Shown piece after piece: positions 1 to 8,470 of a stretch of DNA of 64,000 nucleotides (within the stretch, counting starts at the first letter, position 1; the number at the start of each line of letters is the position of its first letter). This stretch comes from Candidatus Binatia bacterium (GTDB lineage: Bacteria > Vulcanimicrobiota > Vulcanimicrobiia > Vulcanimicrobiales > Vulcanimicrobiaceae). Made by a program: the position numbers and the translations under genes. Below the pieces are notes generated by a model. It had not been told where the DNA came from. It searched no databases and worked only from the letters and a program-made list of their open reading frames with translations. The stretch lies in the NCBI GenBank assembly GCA_035541935.1, contig DATKMJ010000068.1, forward strand, positions 1-64,000. The letters are read 5' to 3'.

Positions 1-278
1 TCGAGCGGCACCGGCTTGCGAAAGCGCACGCTGACGCTCGCGGTGACGCCGCGATGTCCCGCGTAGCCGGCTGCGTGCGCCATCGCCTCGTCGAGCAGCG
101 CCATCACGATGCCGCCGTGGGCGATGCCGCGCCAGCCTTGAAAGACCGGCGCGAGCGTGGCGCGCGCGACGACGCCGTCGCCATCATCGGCGAGGTCGAA
201 ATGCAGGTGCATGCCGATCGGATTGCTCGGCCCGCACGCGAAGCAGTTGCCATCGTCGAAAGGTACGCCGTCGCTCAT
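1..278 (-). CDS. PaaI-family thioesterase (3' part cut by window edge)
   Basis: The visible part is the N-terminal 92 residues of a hotdog-fold acyl-CoA thioesterase. Near the start is CFACGPSNPIGMHL, typical of the PaaI/YiiD-like group, followed by the central helix region GIAHGGIVMALLDEAMA, where the HGG turn and the acidic residue form the thioester site. The gene starts with ATG at 278, and the start overlaps the TGA of the phosphoesterase upstream (ATGA), so the two are probably translationally coupled. It is the last visible gene of a minus-strand operon with the phosphoesterase, hisC and moeA. The substrate cannot be told from sequence, and the C-terminus lies outside the window. Confidence 0.8.
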   Translation of the reverse strand, partial: MSDGVPFDDGNCFACGPSNPIGMHLHFDLADDGDGVVARATLAPVFQGWRGIAHGGIVMALLDEAMAHAAGYAGHRGVTASVSVRFRKPVPL

Positions 279-1000
279 CGTCCGAGATTCAGTCGCTCGA
301 TCAGCGACGCGGGGAGACCGGCGGCCCGCATCTTGTTCTGGACGTTCTCGACCGGATAATCGTAGCGGATCCACTGCACGCGTCCCGTGTCGGAATCGTA
401 GCGAACGAAGCAGGGTTGCGGATTGAGATCGCGCGGCTGGCCGACGCTGCCGACGTCGATGATGTAGCGCTTCTCCTTCTCCAACTCGATCTCGCCGCCG
501 TGCTGCATGTGCTTGTGCCCGATCGTGCCGTCGGGGTCGAGCGACCAGTACTCGGCGATGTGGGTATGACCGACGAAGACGATCCGGGCGTCGGTGCGTT
601 CGAACGCGCGCGCCGCCGTCCGCTTGTCGAGGATGTACTCGAAGTAGTTCACCGGCGCGCCGTGGACGAGCAGAAAATCGGGGAAGCGCAACTCGTAGGG
701 AAGCGCGTTGAGCCATTCGCGGCTCGGGGCGTCGAGAACGCCCTGCGTCCAGGCAATCGCCTCGCGCGCGGCGCGGTTAAAGCTCTCGACACCGAAGTTC
801 TCGACCGCGGCGAGGTCGTGATTTCCGAGCACCGCGTGCTGCGCGCGACTCTGCAGCGTCGCGACGCATTCGTTCGGATTCGGCCCGTACCCGACGACGT
901 CGCCGAGCGAGACGAGCGCGTCGTCGTCGGCGAGCGTCAAGACGACGGTCTGGAGCGACTCCAGATTGCCGTGGATATCGGAGACGATCGCGTAGCGCAT
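275..1000 (-). CDS. Calcineurin-like metallophosphoesterase
   Basis: A 241-residue cytosolic metallophosphoesterase of the YfcE/MJ0936-like type. The two-metal motifs are in order: SDIHGN (DxH) near the N-terminus, SLGDVVGYGP (GDxxG), GNHD, then VHGAP and VGHTH (GHTH) toward the C-terminus. These residues bind the catalytic metal pair that cleaves phosphoesters; the natural substrate is unknown. I chose the ATG at 1000 because the catalytic strand begins there (MRYAIVSDIHG); an ATG further upstream would run into hisC. The gene lies one base downstream of the hisC stop and overlaps the thioesterase start, so all are likely one transcript. Confidence 0.85.
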   Translation of the reverse strand: MRYAIVSDIHGNLESLQTVVLTLADDDALVSLGDVVGYGPNPNECVATLQSRAQHAVLGNHDLAAVENFGVESFNRAAREAIAWTQGVLDAPSREWLNALPYELRFPDFLLVHGAPVNYFEYILDKRTAARAFERTDARIVFVGHTHIAEYWSLDPDGTIGHKHMQHGGEIELEKEKRYIIDVGSVGQPRDLNPQPCFVRYDSDTGRVQWIRYDYPVENVQNKMRAAGLPASLIERLNLGR

Positions 1001-1001
1001 G

Positions 1002-2099
1002 CTAGGCAACGGCCTCGGCGAGCACCGCGCGCAGCGCACGCGCGAAGGCTTCGCGCATCGGCTCGGTTCCCGCGCTGACGCGAACGTACGCGTCGAGCGG
1101 GGGCGCGCCGGGCTTGCGGATCCACACGCCTCGCGCGAGCAGCTCGTTCATCACCTGCGTCGCGCGCGCCGCGCTCTCCATCTCGATGCAGACGAAGTTC
1201 GTGCGCGATTCGATGGAGCGGCGTCCGAGTTCGCGCGCGATCGCGTAGTAATCGTCGCGGGCGCGCGCCGTCTCGGCAACGACGTGCCGGCGGAATTCGT
1301 CGTCGGCGAGCGAGGCGAGCGCGCCGATCTGCGCGTTGCGGTTCACGCCGTACTGCAAGCGGATCTTGTGGAGCGTCTGGAGGACGCGCTCGGTGGCCAG
1401 CGCGTAGCCGATGCGGGCGCCGGCCATGCCGTAGGCCTTTGAGAACGTGCGCAGCCGGACCAAGCGATCTTCGAAGATCGCGGGCAGCAGTTCGTCCTCG
1501 TCCACGAAATCGGCGTAGGCTTCGTCGAGAAGCAAGAGGCAATCGTGCGGCAGCGCCTCGTAGAAGCGCGCCAACTCGTCGCGTCCGATGAAGCGCCCGC
1601 TCGGATTGTCGGGGTTGGCGAGATAGACGATCGCCGGCGCGTCGCGGCGCGCGGCCGCGAGCAACGCATCGCAATCGGTCGAGCCGTCGTCGTTGTACGG
1701 GACGGCGAGCAGCCGACCGCCGTAGCCGACGACGTGATACGTAAAGGTCGGATACGTGCCGCGCGTCGCCAGCGCCGGCGCGCCGGGCGCGACGAAGGCG
1801 CGCACGGCGAGACCCATGAGGTCGTCGATACCGGCGCCGACGACGATCTGATCGGGGCTGCAGCGATGCTTCTCCGCGAGTGCGTCGCGGAGGTCGAGCG
1901 ATTCGGGATCGCCGTACCACGAGAGGCGTTCGAGTTCGCGGCTCATCGCCTCGATCGCGCGCGGCGACGGCCCGAACGCGCTCTCGTTCGCGCCCAAGCG
2001 CACGAGCTCGCGCTGACCGGTCTCGCGCATCAACTGCTCGGGACCGATGAACGGCGTCGATGCCGGAATCGCTTCGACGGCGCGCGTCGGACGGATCAC
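1002..2099 (-). CDS. hisC: Histidinol-phosphate aminotransferase
   Basis: A 365-residue fold-type I PLP aminotransferase of the HisC group, which converts imidazole-acetol phosphate and glutamate to histidinol phosphate in histidine synthesis. Visible motifs are RLGANESAFGPSP at the N-terminus, YLANPDNPSG, LLLDEAYADFVDE and the Schiff-base lysine in TFSKAYGMAGARIGYAL. The start is taken as GTG at 2099, with GGAGG 12 bases upstream; there is no ATG before the conserved region. It sits between moeA (8 bp upstream) and the phosphoesterase. No other his gene is nearby, so the paralogue could instead act on aromatic amino acids; HisC is the best call. Confidence 0.85.
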   Translation of the reverse strand: MIRPTRAVEAIPASTPFIGPEQLMRETGQRELVRLGANESAFGPSPRAIEAMSRELERLSWYGDPESLDLRDALAEKHRCSPDQIVVGAGIDDLMGLAVRAFVAPGAPALATRGTYPTFTYHVVGYGGRLLAVPYNDDGSTDCDALLAAARRDAPAIVYLANPDNPSGRFIGRDELARFYEALPHDCLLLLDEAYADFVDEDELLPAIFEDRLVRLRTFSKAYGMAGARIGYALATERVLQTLHKIRLQYGVNRNAQIGALASLADDEFRRHVVAETARARDDYYAIARELGRRSIESRTNFVCIEMESAARATQVMNELLARGVWIRKPGAPPLDAYVRVSAGTEPMREAFARALRAVLAEAVA

Positions 2100-2107
2100 T
2101 ACTGCGT

Positions 2108-3355
2108 TTAGCCTCCCAAGAATCGGTGGACGGTGACGAGCCGGCCCGCGGGCCACTCCTCGTCGCCTTCCTCCATCACGATGTAACCATCCGCTCGCGC
2201 CGGCAGACTCACCGAGAACGAGCGCAAGGGAAGGGGATGCGCCGCGGGGAGGCCGCCATCATCCTCTAACCACACGGGAACGAACCACGTCCACTCGAGA
2301 CGGCTGCGCGCCGGCTCGGCCAAGCGCGCCGGAACCTGCGAAACGGTAATCGGCGCGCCGCGCAGCGCGCCGAAGATCGGCGCCGCTACGGCTTCGAGCA
2401 TCAGCAGCGCCGACGTGGGGTTGCCGGGCAATCCGACGATCGGCCTGCCGCCGCCGGCGCCGAAGAGCGTCGGCTTTCCGGGCTTTACGCGCAGTCCATG
2501 GACGACGATTCCGGGATCGGCGATCGCAGCGACCGCGTGCGGCAGACGATCGCGCGCTCCGACCGAGGAACCGCCCGTGACGACGACGGCGTCGCACTCC
2601 GCAATCGCACGCGTCAGCGCCGCCTCAAATTCTCGCTCCTCGTCGCGCAGCGTCGGATGCTGCACGACCTCTGCGCCCATCGCGCGCAGCGACGCGGCGA
2701 CGGCGTAGCGATTCGAGTCGCGAATCTGCCCGGGCTTTGGACGGAGGCCGGGCTCGACGAGTTCGTCGCCGCTGGAGAAGAGCGCGACGCGCGGTCGCCG
2801 ATAGACGGGAACGAACGTTGCGCCAAGCGTTGCGAGCACGCCGATCTCGCCGGCGCGAACGACGCGCCCCGCGCGCACGACCGCATCGCCGCGACGCATG
2901 TCGGCGCCGCGCTCGATGACGTTCTCTCCGCTCGCGACCGCGGCGCCAACGGCGACGGCGTCGCCCGCGACCCGCGCCTCCTCGAACGGCACGACCGCGT
3001 CGGCGCCGGCGGGCAGGATGCCGCCCGTCGGGATGCGGCTCGCGCTTCCCGGCGCGAGGAGCCTGCCCGCAGCGGAGCCCATGCGCACCTCGGCGACGAT
3101 CTCGAACGTGCCCGGGGCGCCCTTCGAATCGATCGCAAAGCCGTCCATTCCCGAGCGCGGCGCGTCGGGATAATCGCCGTCCGCGACGATCGTCTCGGCG
3201 AGAACGCGCCCCAGCGCGGCATCGAGCGCGACGCGCTCGACCGCCGGCGGCGCGATCGCGACGCGCCCCAAGAACGCCACGATCGCCTGACGCGGCGGCA
3301 GCAATCGTTCGGCCGCGAATCGCGTCTCCGGTAGGACTGGATTTGCGGAAGGCAT
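2108..3355 (-). CDS. moeA: Molybdopterin molybdotransferase MoeA
   Basis: MoeA inserts molybdate into adenylated molybdopterin to finish the molybdenum cofactor. The protein is about 415 residues, normal for the family. Motifs in order: PRSGMDGFAI in the N-terminal domain, RIPTGGILPAGADAVVPFE in domain III, then the MoaB/Mog-like fold with SSGDEL, DSNRYAV, VVTGGSSVG, KPGKPT and GLPGNPTSAL, and a C-terminal beta-barrel domain. The start at 3355 has GGAG 12 bases upstream; an ATG at 3373 is the alternative and would share the CATG at 3371-3373 with the start of serS on the other strand. It heads the moeA-hisC-phosphoesterase-thioesterase operon. No molybdoenzyme is visible here. Confidence 0.9.
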   Translation of the reverse strand: MPSANPVLPETRFAAERLLPPRQAIVAFLGRVAIAPPAVERVALDAALGRVLAETIVADGDYPDAPRSGMDGFAIDSKGAPGTFEIVAEVRMGSAAGRLLAPGSASRIPTGGILPAGADAVVPFEEARVAGDAVAVGAAVASGENVIERGADMRRGDAVVRAGRVVRAGEIGVLATLGATFVPVYRRPRVALFSSGDELVEPGLRPKPGQIRDSNRYAVAASLRAMGAEVVQHPTLRDEEREFEAALTRAIAECDAVVVTGGSSVGARDRLPHAVAAIADPGIVVHGLRVKPGKPTLFGAGGGRPIVGLPGNPTSALLMLEAVAAPIFGALRGAPITVSQVPARLAEPARSRLEWTWFVPVWLEDDGGLPAAHPLPLRSFSVSLPARADGYIVMEEGDEEWPAGRLVTVHRFLGG

Positions 3356-3371
3356 AAGGGCGCGCTTCTCC

Positions 3372-4658
3372 ATGCTCGATATCGCTCTCGTTCGGCGCGA
3401 ACCTGACCGCGTTCGAAAATCGCTCCTCCGCCGCGGGCACGACGCTTCGCCGGTCGGCGAGATTCTGCGCTACGACGAAGAGTACCGCTCCGCGCTCACC
3501 GCGGTCGAGCGGGCAAAAGCCGAGAAGAACCGGCTCTCCGCAGCGATCGGCGAGGCCGCCGACAAGGCGGCGGCGGCGCGCGAACTGCGTCCGCAGATCA
3601 ACGAGCTATCCGAACGGATCGAGGCGCTCGAGGCCCGCGCGAACGCGCTCTCGCCGACCGACGAGCGATCCCCGCTGCGCGCGATCCTCGACAACATGCC
3701 GAACCTGCTCGACGACTCCGTTCCCGACGGAACCGACGAGAGCGCGAACGTCGAGGTGCGGCGTTGGGGTCGGCCGCGCTCCTTCGATTTCGAGCCGAAG
3801 CCGCACTGGGAACTCGGCGAACGGCTCGGCATTCTCGATTTCGCGCGCGCGGCGCGACTCTCGGGAAGCCGATTCGCCGTGCTCTCCGGCGCGGGTGCGC
3901 GGCTTTCGCGCGCGCTCGCGGCCTTCTTCCTCGATCGCGCCGCGAAGCGCGGCTACGTCGAGATTGCGCCGCCGCTGCTCGTCTCGCGCGAGACGATGTG
4001 GTCGACGGGGCAGTTGAGCAAGTTCGCCGACGCGATGTTTTTCGACGAGCAGGCAGATCTCTTCATGATTCCGACGGGCGAGGTTCCGCTCACCGCGCTG
4101 CGCGGCGGCGAGATTCTCGATGCCTCCGAGCTTCCGCTACGGTATGCGGCGTGGACGCCGTGCTTTCGCAAAGAGGCCGGCGCAGCCGGCAAGGATACGC
4201 GCGGGCTGATGCGCCAGCATCAGTTCGAGAAGGTCGAATTGGTCTGGCTGACCGATCCGCAATCGTCGTTCGACGCGCTCGAAACGCTGACGGGCGACGC
4301 GGAGTCGCTCCTGCAAGAACTCGAGCTGCCCTATCGCGTCGTCGCGCTCTGCGCCGGCGACACGAGCTTCAACTCGGCGAAGACCTACGACATCGAGGTG
4401 TGGGTGCCGAGCGGCAACTCCTATCGCGAGATCAGTTCGTGCTCGAACTGCACCGATTTCCAGGCGCGCCGCGCCGCGATTCGCTTCCGCCGCGACGCAT
4501 CGGGCAAGCCGGAGCACGCGCACACGCTCAACGGCTCGGGCCTGGCGGTCGGGCGAACGCTGATCGCGCTGCTCGAAAACGGACAACAGGCCGACGGATC
4601 CATCGTCGTGCCCGAGGCCCTGCGCCCCTACGCGGGCTTCAGTTCCCTGTCACCCTGA
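3372..4658 (+). CDS. serS: Seryl-tRNA synthetase
   Basis: A 428-residue class II aminoacyl-tRNA synthetase that charges tRNA-Ser (a tRNA-Ser gene lies at 15 kb). The N-terminal two-helix coiled-coil arm covers roughly residues 30-100 (heptad-rich, ending before LPNLLDDSVP). The catalytic core has motif 1 around residues 195-215, motif 2 FRKEAGAAGKDTRGLMRQHQ, the TGQLSKFADAMF region and motif 3 LNGSGLAVGRTLIALLEN. The ATG at 3372 overlaps the alternative start of moeA on the opposite strand, so the two share a very short promoter region. The last codons and the stop come from a dispersed repeat (4648-4690), which has apparently replaced the native end of the gene. Confidence 0.95.
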   Translation: MLDIALVRREPDRVRKSLLRRGHDASPVGEILRYDEEYRSALTAVERAKAEKNRLSAAIGEAADKAAAARELRPQINELSERIEALEARANALSPTDERSPLRAILDNMPNLLDDSVPDGTDESANVEVRRWGRPRSFDFEPKPHWELGERLGILDFARAARLSGSRFAVLSGAGARLSRALAAFFLDRAAKRGYVEIAPPLLVSRETMWSTGQLSKFADAMFFDEQADLFMIPTGEVPLTALRGGEILDASELPLRYAAWTPCFRKEAGAAGKDTRGLMRQHQFEKVELVWLTDPQSSFDALETLTGDAESLLQELELPYRVVALCAGDTSFNSAKTYDIEVWVPSGNSYREISSCSNCTDFQARRAAIRFRRDASGKPEHAHTLNGSGLAVGRTLIALLENGQQADGSIVVPEALRPYAGFSSLSP

Positions 4659-4690
4659 GCGTCCATGTCACCCTGAGCGGAGTCGAAGGG
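4648..4690. repeat. Partial tandem copy of dispersed TGTCACCCTGAGC element
   Basis: The 14-mer TGTCACCCTGAGCG occurs at 4648-4661 and again at 4666-4679; the second copy continues as GAGTCGAAGGG to 4690. This sequence is a widely seen intergenic repeat unit in many bacterial genomes (recalled from general experience, not searched). Here the first copy supplies the last codons and TGA stop of serS, and the whole sits between serS and the convergent regulator gene. Confidence 0.6.
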
Positions 4691-4696
4691 GAAGCG

Positions 4697-5644
4697 TTAC
4701 GAAACGTCTTGGATCAGTTCCAGGAGCACTTCGCGATCGAGGTATCGGATGTGCCCGTGCTCGCGGCGGAGCGCCTTGCGCGACTCCAAATCGGCGATCG
4801 CGCGCGCGGCGACCTCTTTGACCGTTCCGCCGGCGGCAGCGATCTGCGATTGCGTGATCGTCGAGAGCGACGTCGCGGCGGGCACGAGACCGCGCTCGGG
4901 CATCGCGTAGGGAAGCAGCACGCGGGCGATGCGGCCGAGGATCGGCAGCGAACCCTGCACGCTCAGCGCGTCGGCGAGCAATCGCACGCGCTGCGCCATC
5001 ACGACCCCGAGCGCGTTCGTCAGTTCGGGATAGCGCGCGGCGACGCGCGAGACCGCGTCCCACGGAACCTTGAGCACGTGCGCGGTCTTCGAGAAGACGG
5101 CGATGCGCGCCATCTTCAGCCCGCGATCGAAGTATTCGGCGACGCCGAAGAGTTCGTACGGAAAGATCTCGTAAAGAATTCGTTCGCGCTCGCGTCCGCC
5201 GCCGTTGGCGCGCGCGACGATGCCTTCGGTAACCATGCCGATGTACGGCCAGTCCACGTTCTCGGCAACGAGCGTCTGCCCGCGGCGACCCGTCTGCCAC
5301 ACCGCAGCGGCGGCGAGTTCGGCGCGCACTTCGGCGTCGAGCGCGGCGAACGCCGGACAGCGGCTCAAGTTTTGGACGGCGGAGCTGCGATCGAGCGGTT
5401 CCCCGGGACGGTGCGTGAGCCGCAGGTGCCAGACGCGGCTGGCGATGCGGCGCGTCTCGACGACGAAACGATCGGGGCGGTCCTGCGTGATGCGTGACGA
5501 GAGCGCTCGCGGTTCGTTCTCGGTAATGAGGGTAACCGAGGCGCCCGAGGGAAGACGGTCTAGGGCTTTGCGGATGAGTTCGGGACGTTCCCAGACCGGG
5601 AGGCCGCGCAGGTCGATTTCGGCTGGCTGTACCACCCTCGTCAC
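4697..5644 (-). CDS. DUF2249-Crp/Fnr-family fusion regulator
   Basis: A 315-residue protein in two parts. Residues about 10-85 match the DUF2249 (TusA-like/SirA-like fold) pattern with LRGLPVWERPELI and LITENEPRAL. From about residue 90 it is a Crp/Fnr-type regulator: cyclic-nucleotide-binding-like barrel (NLSRCPAFAALDAEVRAELAAA, PYELFGVAEYFD), the long dimer helix, and a C-terminal winged helix (LSTITQSQIAAAGGTVKEVAARAIADLE). The glycine/arginine phosphate cassette for cAMP is not obvious, so the ligand is unknown; no Cys cluster for Fe-S is present. GTG start at 5644. DUF2249 domains often accompany nitric-oxide or respiratory genes, which is only a hint. It converges on serS across the repeat. 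Confidence 0.75.
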   Translation of the reverse strand: MTRVVQPAEIDLRGLPVWERPELIRKALDRLPSGASVTLITENEPRALSSRITQDRPDRFVVETRRIASRVWHLRLTHRPGEPLDRSSAVQNLSRCPAFAALDAEVRAELAAAAVWQTGRRGQTLVAENVDWPYIGMVTEGIVARANGGGRERERILYEIFPYELFGVAEYFDRGLKMARIAVFSKTAHVLKVPWDAVSRVAARYPELTNALGVVMAQRVRLLADALSVQGSLPILGRIARVLLPYAMPERGLVPAATSLSTITQSQIAAAGGTVKEVAARAIADLESRKALRREHGHIRYLDREVLLELIQDVS

Positions 5645-5702
5645 GTTCTCGGCGGGCCGAGCGCTCTACTCCCTTAGAATGGTCAATCCGAGAGGAGTCA
5701 GC

Positions 5703-6236
5703 ATGGTACGGTCTTTGGTTCTGCGGTTTTTCGGCGGCGTCTCGCTTGCATGCATGTCGTTGCTCGCACTCCCGAGCGCGGTTTCCGCCCAGGCGACGGA
5801 CCTGCATTTCAAGACGGCGATAACCGAGGTCTACGGATCTGAGTATCCGCTCACCGGGCGGCTCGACCTCGAGATATTTCCGACCGGCACCCTGCGCGGC
5901 TACTACCACACGTCGTTCTACAAGCTCTACATTCCGGTCGCCGGGGGGCGCGACGGCAACTACATCTGGTTCGACATCGGTCCGTCGAGCGTAGACCTCG
6001 GCCTCGGCGCCGGCCCGCAGGGGAAGTTGCACGTCGTCGCCACGATGAACAACGACGGCTCCTTCAAGGGTCAGGTCTATCCGGAGACGGCGGCCGTGCT
6101 CTCCGGCCTCTCGATGCAGTACCAGTTCCCGAGTCCGTCGCCCGCGACGCCGACGCAGACCTCGGATAACCTCACCGATCAGTACATCTTCCTCGCGACG
6201 CCGACGACCGACGTCGAGCCGACGCCGTCGCCCTAG
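5703..6236 (+). CDS. Exported hypothetical protein
   Basis: A 177-residue protein with a Sec signal peptide (MVRSLVLRFF, hydrophobic core, cleavage near VSAQA). The mature part is rich in Gly, Tyr and beta-type stretches (DLEIFPTGTLRGYYHTSF, YIWFDIGPSS) and ends in a Pro/Thr-rich tail with PSPSPATPTQ and TPSP. ATG at 5703 was chosen because AGAGGAG lies 5 bases upstream. It resembles exported single-domain proteins that score structural simplicity more than function; I do not recognise a family. It stands alone between the divergent DUF2249-Crp regulator and the convergent cytochrome c gene. Confidence 0.7.
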   Translation: MVRSLVLRFFGGVSLACMSLLALPSAVSAQATDLHFKTAITEVYGSEYPLTGRLDLEIFPTGTLRGYYHTSFYKLYIPVAGGRDGNYIWFDIGPSSVDLGLGAGPQGKLHVVATMNNDGSFKGQVYPETAAVLSGLSMQYQFPSPSPATPTQTSDNLTDQYIFLATPTTDVEPTPSP

Positions 6237-6242
6237 GAACCG

Positions 6243-6758
6243 CTAACTCTTTAAACTCTTCCAGACGCGCTGCGGCTCCGGCGGCAGCGCGTCCATGTGT
6301 TTGAGGAAGAGCGTCACCTGCCAGATCTGCCTCTCGTCGAGCGTCTTTCCGAACGACGGCATCCCGGTTAACCGGATGCCGTGTTCGATCTTCCAGTAGG
6401 TTATGCCGTCGGGATCGTCTTCGACGCCGTCCTTCGCGAGCTGCGGCGGATGCTGGTAGAGCCCGCGCGCGATCTTCGAAGGCTGTGCGCCGGCGCCGCC
6501 GTGACAGACCGCGCAGTTCTCGCCGTAGAGGCGAATGCCGGCGACGAGGTTCTCGTCGCTGAGCGGAAGCGGGTTGTCGCCCTTTTGCGCCTCGCGATCG
6601 AGCGTTGCGCGCAGCGATGCGCGCGCCATCCAGCGCTCGAGTTTGGACGGCCGAGCGTCGGCGTTCGCGGGCATGATCCCCGCTTCGATGCCGACGTACG
6701 CGCAGAGCGCGAGCGCGACGAGCGCTGCAACCGCGCCGAGAACAAATCCACGTGCCAT
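6243..6758 (-). CDS. Membrane-anchored c-type cytochrome
   Basis: A 171-residue monohaem cytochrome c. A single N-terminal transmembrane helix (about residues 5-25) acts as uncleaved anchor, followed by the haem-binding CAVCH at residues 82-86 and a distal methionine in GMPSFGKTL, the likely sixth iron ligand. Length and motif order fit class I cytochrome domains (Cytochrome_CBB3-like). It starts 3 bp after the FAD monooxygenase stop and ends a four-gene minus-strand operon, so it may carry electrons for that oxidoreductase in the periplasm, although the flavoprotein itself has no export signal. Confidence 0.85.
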   Translation of the reverse strand: MARGFVLGAVAALVALALCAYVGIEAGIMPANADARPSKLERWMARASLRATLDREAQKGDNPLPLSDENLVAGIRLYGENCAVCHGGAGAQPSKIARGLYQHPPQLAKDGVEDDPDGITYWKIEHGIRLTGMPSFGKTLDERQIWQVTLFLKHMDALPPEPQRVWKSLKS

Positions 6759-6761
6759 GCC

Positions 6762-7967
6762 TTACGCTTCGACGTGCTCGGGACGAAAGCCCAGACCGAC
6801 GAGATGTCCCGGAATGCGCGGCAAGAACGGCAGGAATCGGACGAGCGCCGGCAAGCGGTGAAGGAGCGGCGCGCGTCCGTCGGCGAGCACTCGCCCGATG
6901 ATCCGGCTCTGAATGAAGAGCTGCAGCGCCTGCGTCTTTCGAGCGGCCGATTCCCGGCGGCGCTGCACGCCTTGTAGATCGCGCACGGTCACCGCGCCTT
7001 CGCGCAGGCGCGGCGCGAGCAGGTTCGCCGCGGCGACCGCGTCTTGAACTGCGAGGTTGATGCCGACGCCGCCGATCGGCGACATCGCATGCGCCGCGTC
7101 GCCGATGCAGAGCAGCCCGTCGCGATACCAGCGCCGCAGACGGTTGACGCGCACGGTCAGCAATTTTACCTCGTCCCAACTCGCAATTTCGTTGACGCGC
7201 TCGTGCAGGAACGGCACGATCTCGCTCACCTGCCGCCGGAACTCGATCAATCCCGCCGTCTGCAACTCGGCGAACGTGCCCTTCGGGATGACGTAGGCGC
7301 ACTGCCAATACGCGCCGCGATCTATGAGCGCCATGATCCGGCCGGCGCGGATGTATCCGAAGGTCTCGTGCGGATCGTCGGCGTGCTTCGTGAGGCGCAG
7401 CCAGAGGACGTCCATCGGCGCGCCCAACTCGACGACGTCGAGCCCCGCGTCGCGGCGCAGCACCGATTCGCGCCCATCGGCGGCGATCGTCAACGGCGCG
7501 CGAATCTCGAGCGGACCGTCGGGCGTCTGCGCGCGCACGCCCGCGACGCGGTCGCCATCGAAAAGCAATCCTTCCGCGCGGGCCTGCATGCGCAAATCGA
7601 AGCAGGCAAAGCGCTTCGACTCTTCGGCGAGAAAGTTCAGAAATTCCCACTGCGGCATGAACGCGACGAACTTGCAGCGCGTCGGAAGGTGCGAGAAGTC
7701 GGCGACGGTGATGAGCGCGTCACCAAGATTGCCGGCGAGCGTCGTCACCTCTTGGTGCGGCCGCGCGAGGAACCTTTCAAGCAGCCCCAGTTCGGCCATC
7801 ACTTCCAGCGTCGACGGATGGATCGTGTCGCCGCGAAAATCGCGCAAGAAGTCGGCATGCTTTTCGAGCAGGACGGTTCGCACGCCGGCGCGAGCGAGAA
7901 GCATTCCCGCCATCATACCGGCCGGACCGCCGCCGACGATGCAGCAGCCGGCGCGAATCTCGTTCAC
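6762..7967 (-). CDS. FAD-dependent monooxygenase / oxidoreductase (UbiH-PHBH type)
   Basis: A 401-residue flavoprotein with the Rossmann motif CIVGGGPAGMMAGMLLARAG near residue 10, the acidic end EKH of strand 2, a central DG-type motif (IAADGRESVLR) and GDAAHAMSPIGGVGINLAVQ that binds FAD ribityl, as in the p-hydroxybenzoate hydroxylase/UbiH superfamily. It should hydroxylate or oxidise an aromatic or isoprenoid substrate in the cytosol; the substrate is unknown. The GTG start at 7967 overlaps the TGA of the SRPBCC-like gene (GTGA), a sign of coupled translation. Longer reading through this frame upstream is Arg-rich shadow, not protein. Confidence 0.85.
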   Translation of the reverse strand: MNEIRAGCCIVGGGPAGMMAGMLLARAGVRTVLLEKHADFLRDFRGDTIHPSTLEVMAELGLLERFLARPHQEVTTLAGNLGDALITVADFSHLPTRCKFVAFMPQWEFLNFLAEESKRFACFDLRMQARAEGLLFDGDRVAGVRAQTPDGPLEIRAPLTIAADGRESVLRRDAGLDVVELGAPMDVLWLRLTKHADDPHETFGYIRAGRIMALIDRGAYWQCAYVIPKGTFAELQTAGLIEFRRQVSEIVPFLHERVNEIASWDEVKLLTVRVNRLRRWYRDGLLCIGDAAHAMSPIGGVGINLAVQDAVAAANLLAPRLREGAVTVRDLQGVQRRRESAARKTQALQLFIQSRIIGRVLADGRAPLLHRLPALVRFLPFLPRIPGHLVGLGFRPEHVEA

Positions 7968-8467
7968 GAGAAGGTTCGCGCGTAGAATCGGTAGCGAGCG
8001 AACTCGGCCTCGCGCTGATTGACGCGAGCCTCGCACGCCACGCCGATCTCCTCGACGAAGTTCTCCAGCGACTTCTCGGCGACGCGGGGCAGCATCGCAG
8101 CATCGAGCAGTCTCCCGAAGAAGTGCATCGGCAGCTCGTACTCGCCGCGCAGGGAGAGCGTGCATTCGCCGAGCCCGCGCTCGCCGACGGCGATCGTTCC
8201 CTTGAAGCCGGGAAACGCGGCGGGTAGATTCGACGAGGTAAACGCGATGCCGAATTCGTGGGCACGCTCGCCCTTCGCGACCGTTAACTTGATGGGAACG
8301 GCAACGTAACCCACGTCGGGGAAGTGCAGCTCGCCGAGGCCGACGTGCAGCGCGAATCCGCGCCACGGCCCCTCTTGAGCGGCGATCGCGCCGAGCAGGC
8401 TGCCGAGCGCCTCGGCCGCGGGGCCGGGTGGTATGCGCAACGTTCTGGAGATCTCTACGCTGGCCAT
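7964..8467 (-). CDS. SRPBCC/START-like domain protein
   Basis: A 167-residue protein without signal or membrane segment. It opens with a polyketide-cyclase-like strand (MASVEISRTLRIPP), has alternating strands (GLGELHFPDVGYVAVPIKLTV, GTIAVGERGLGECTLSLRGEYELP) and a long C-terminal helix, the order expected for a START/SRPBCC helix-grip fold that binds hydrophobic ligands. The assignment is by pattern only. The gene lies between a propeller lipoprotein (3 bp upstream) and the FAD monooxygenase (4 bp overlap), so it may bind the flavoprotein's substrate or product. Confidence 0.65.
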   Translation of the reverse strand: MASVEISRTLRIPPGPAAEALGSLLGAIAAQEGPWRGFALHVGLGELHFPDVGYVAVPIKLTVAKGERAHEFGIAFTSSNLPAAFPGFKGTIAVGERGLGECTLSLRGEYELPMHFFGRLLDAAMLPRVAEKSLENFVEEIGVACEARVNQREAEFARYRFYARTFS

Positions 8468-8470
8468 TCG

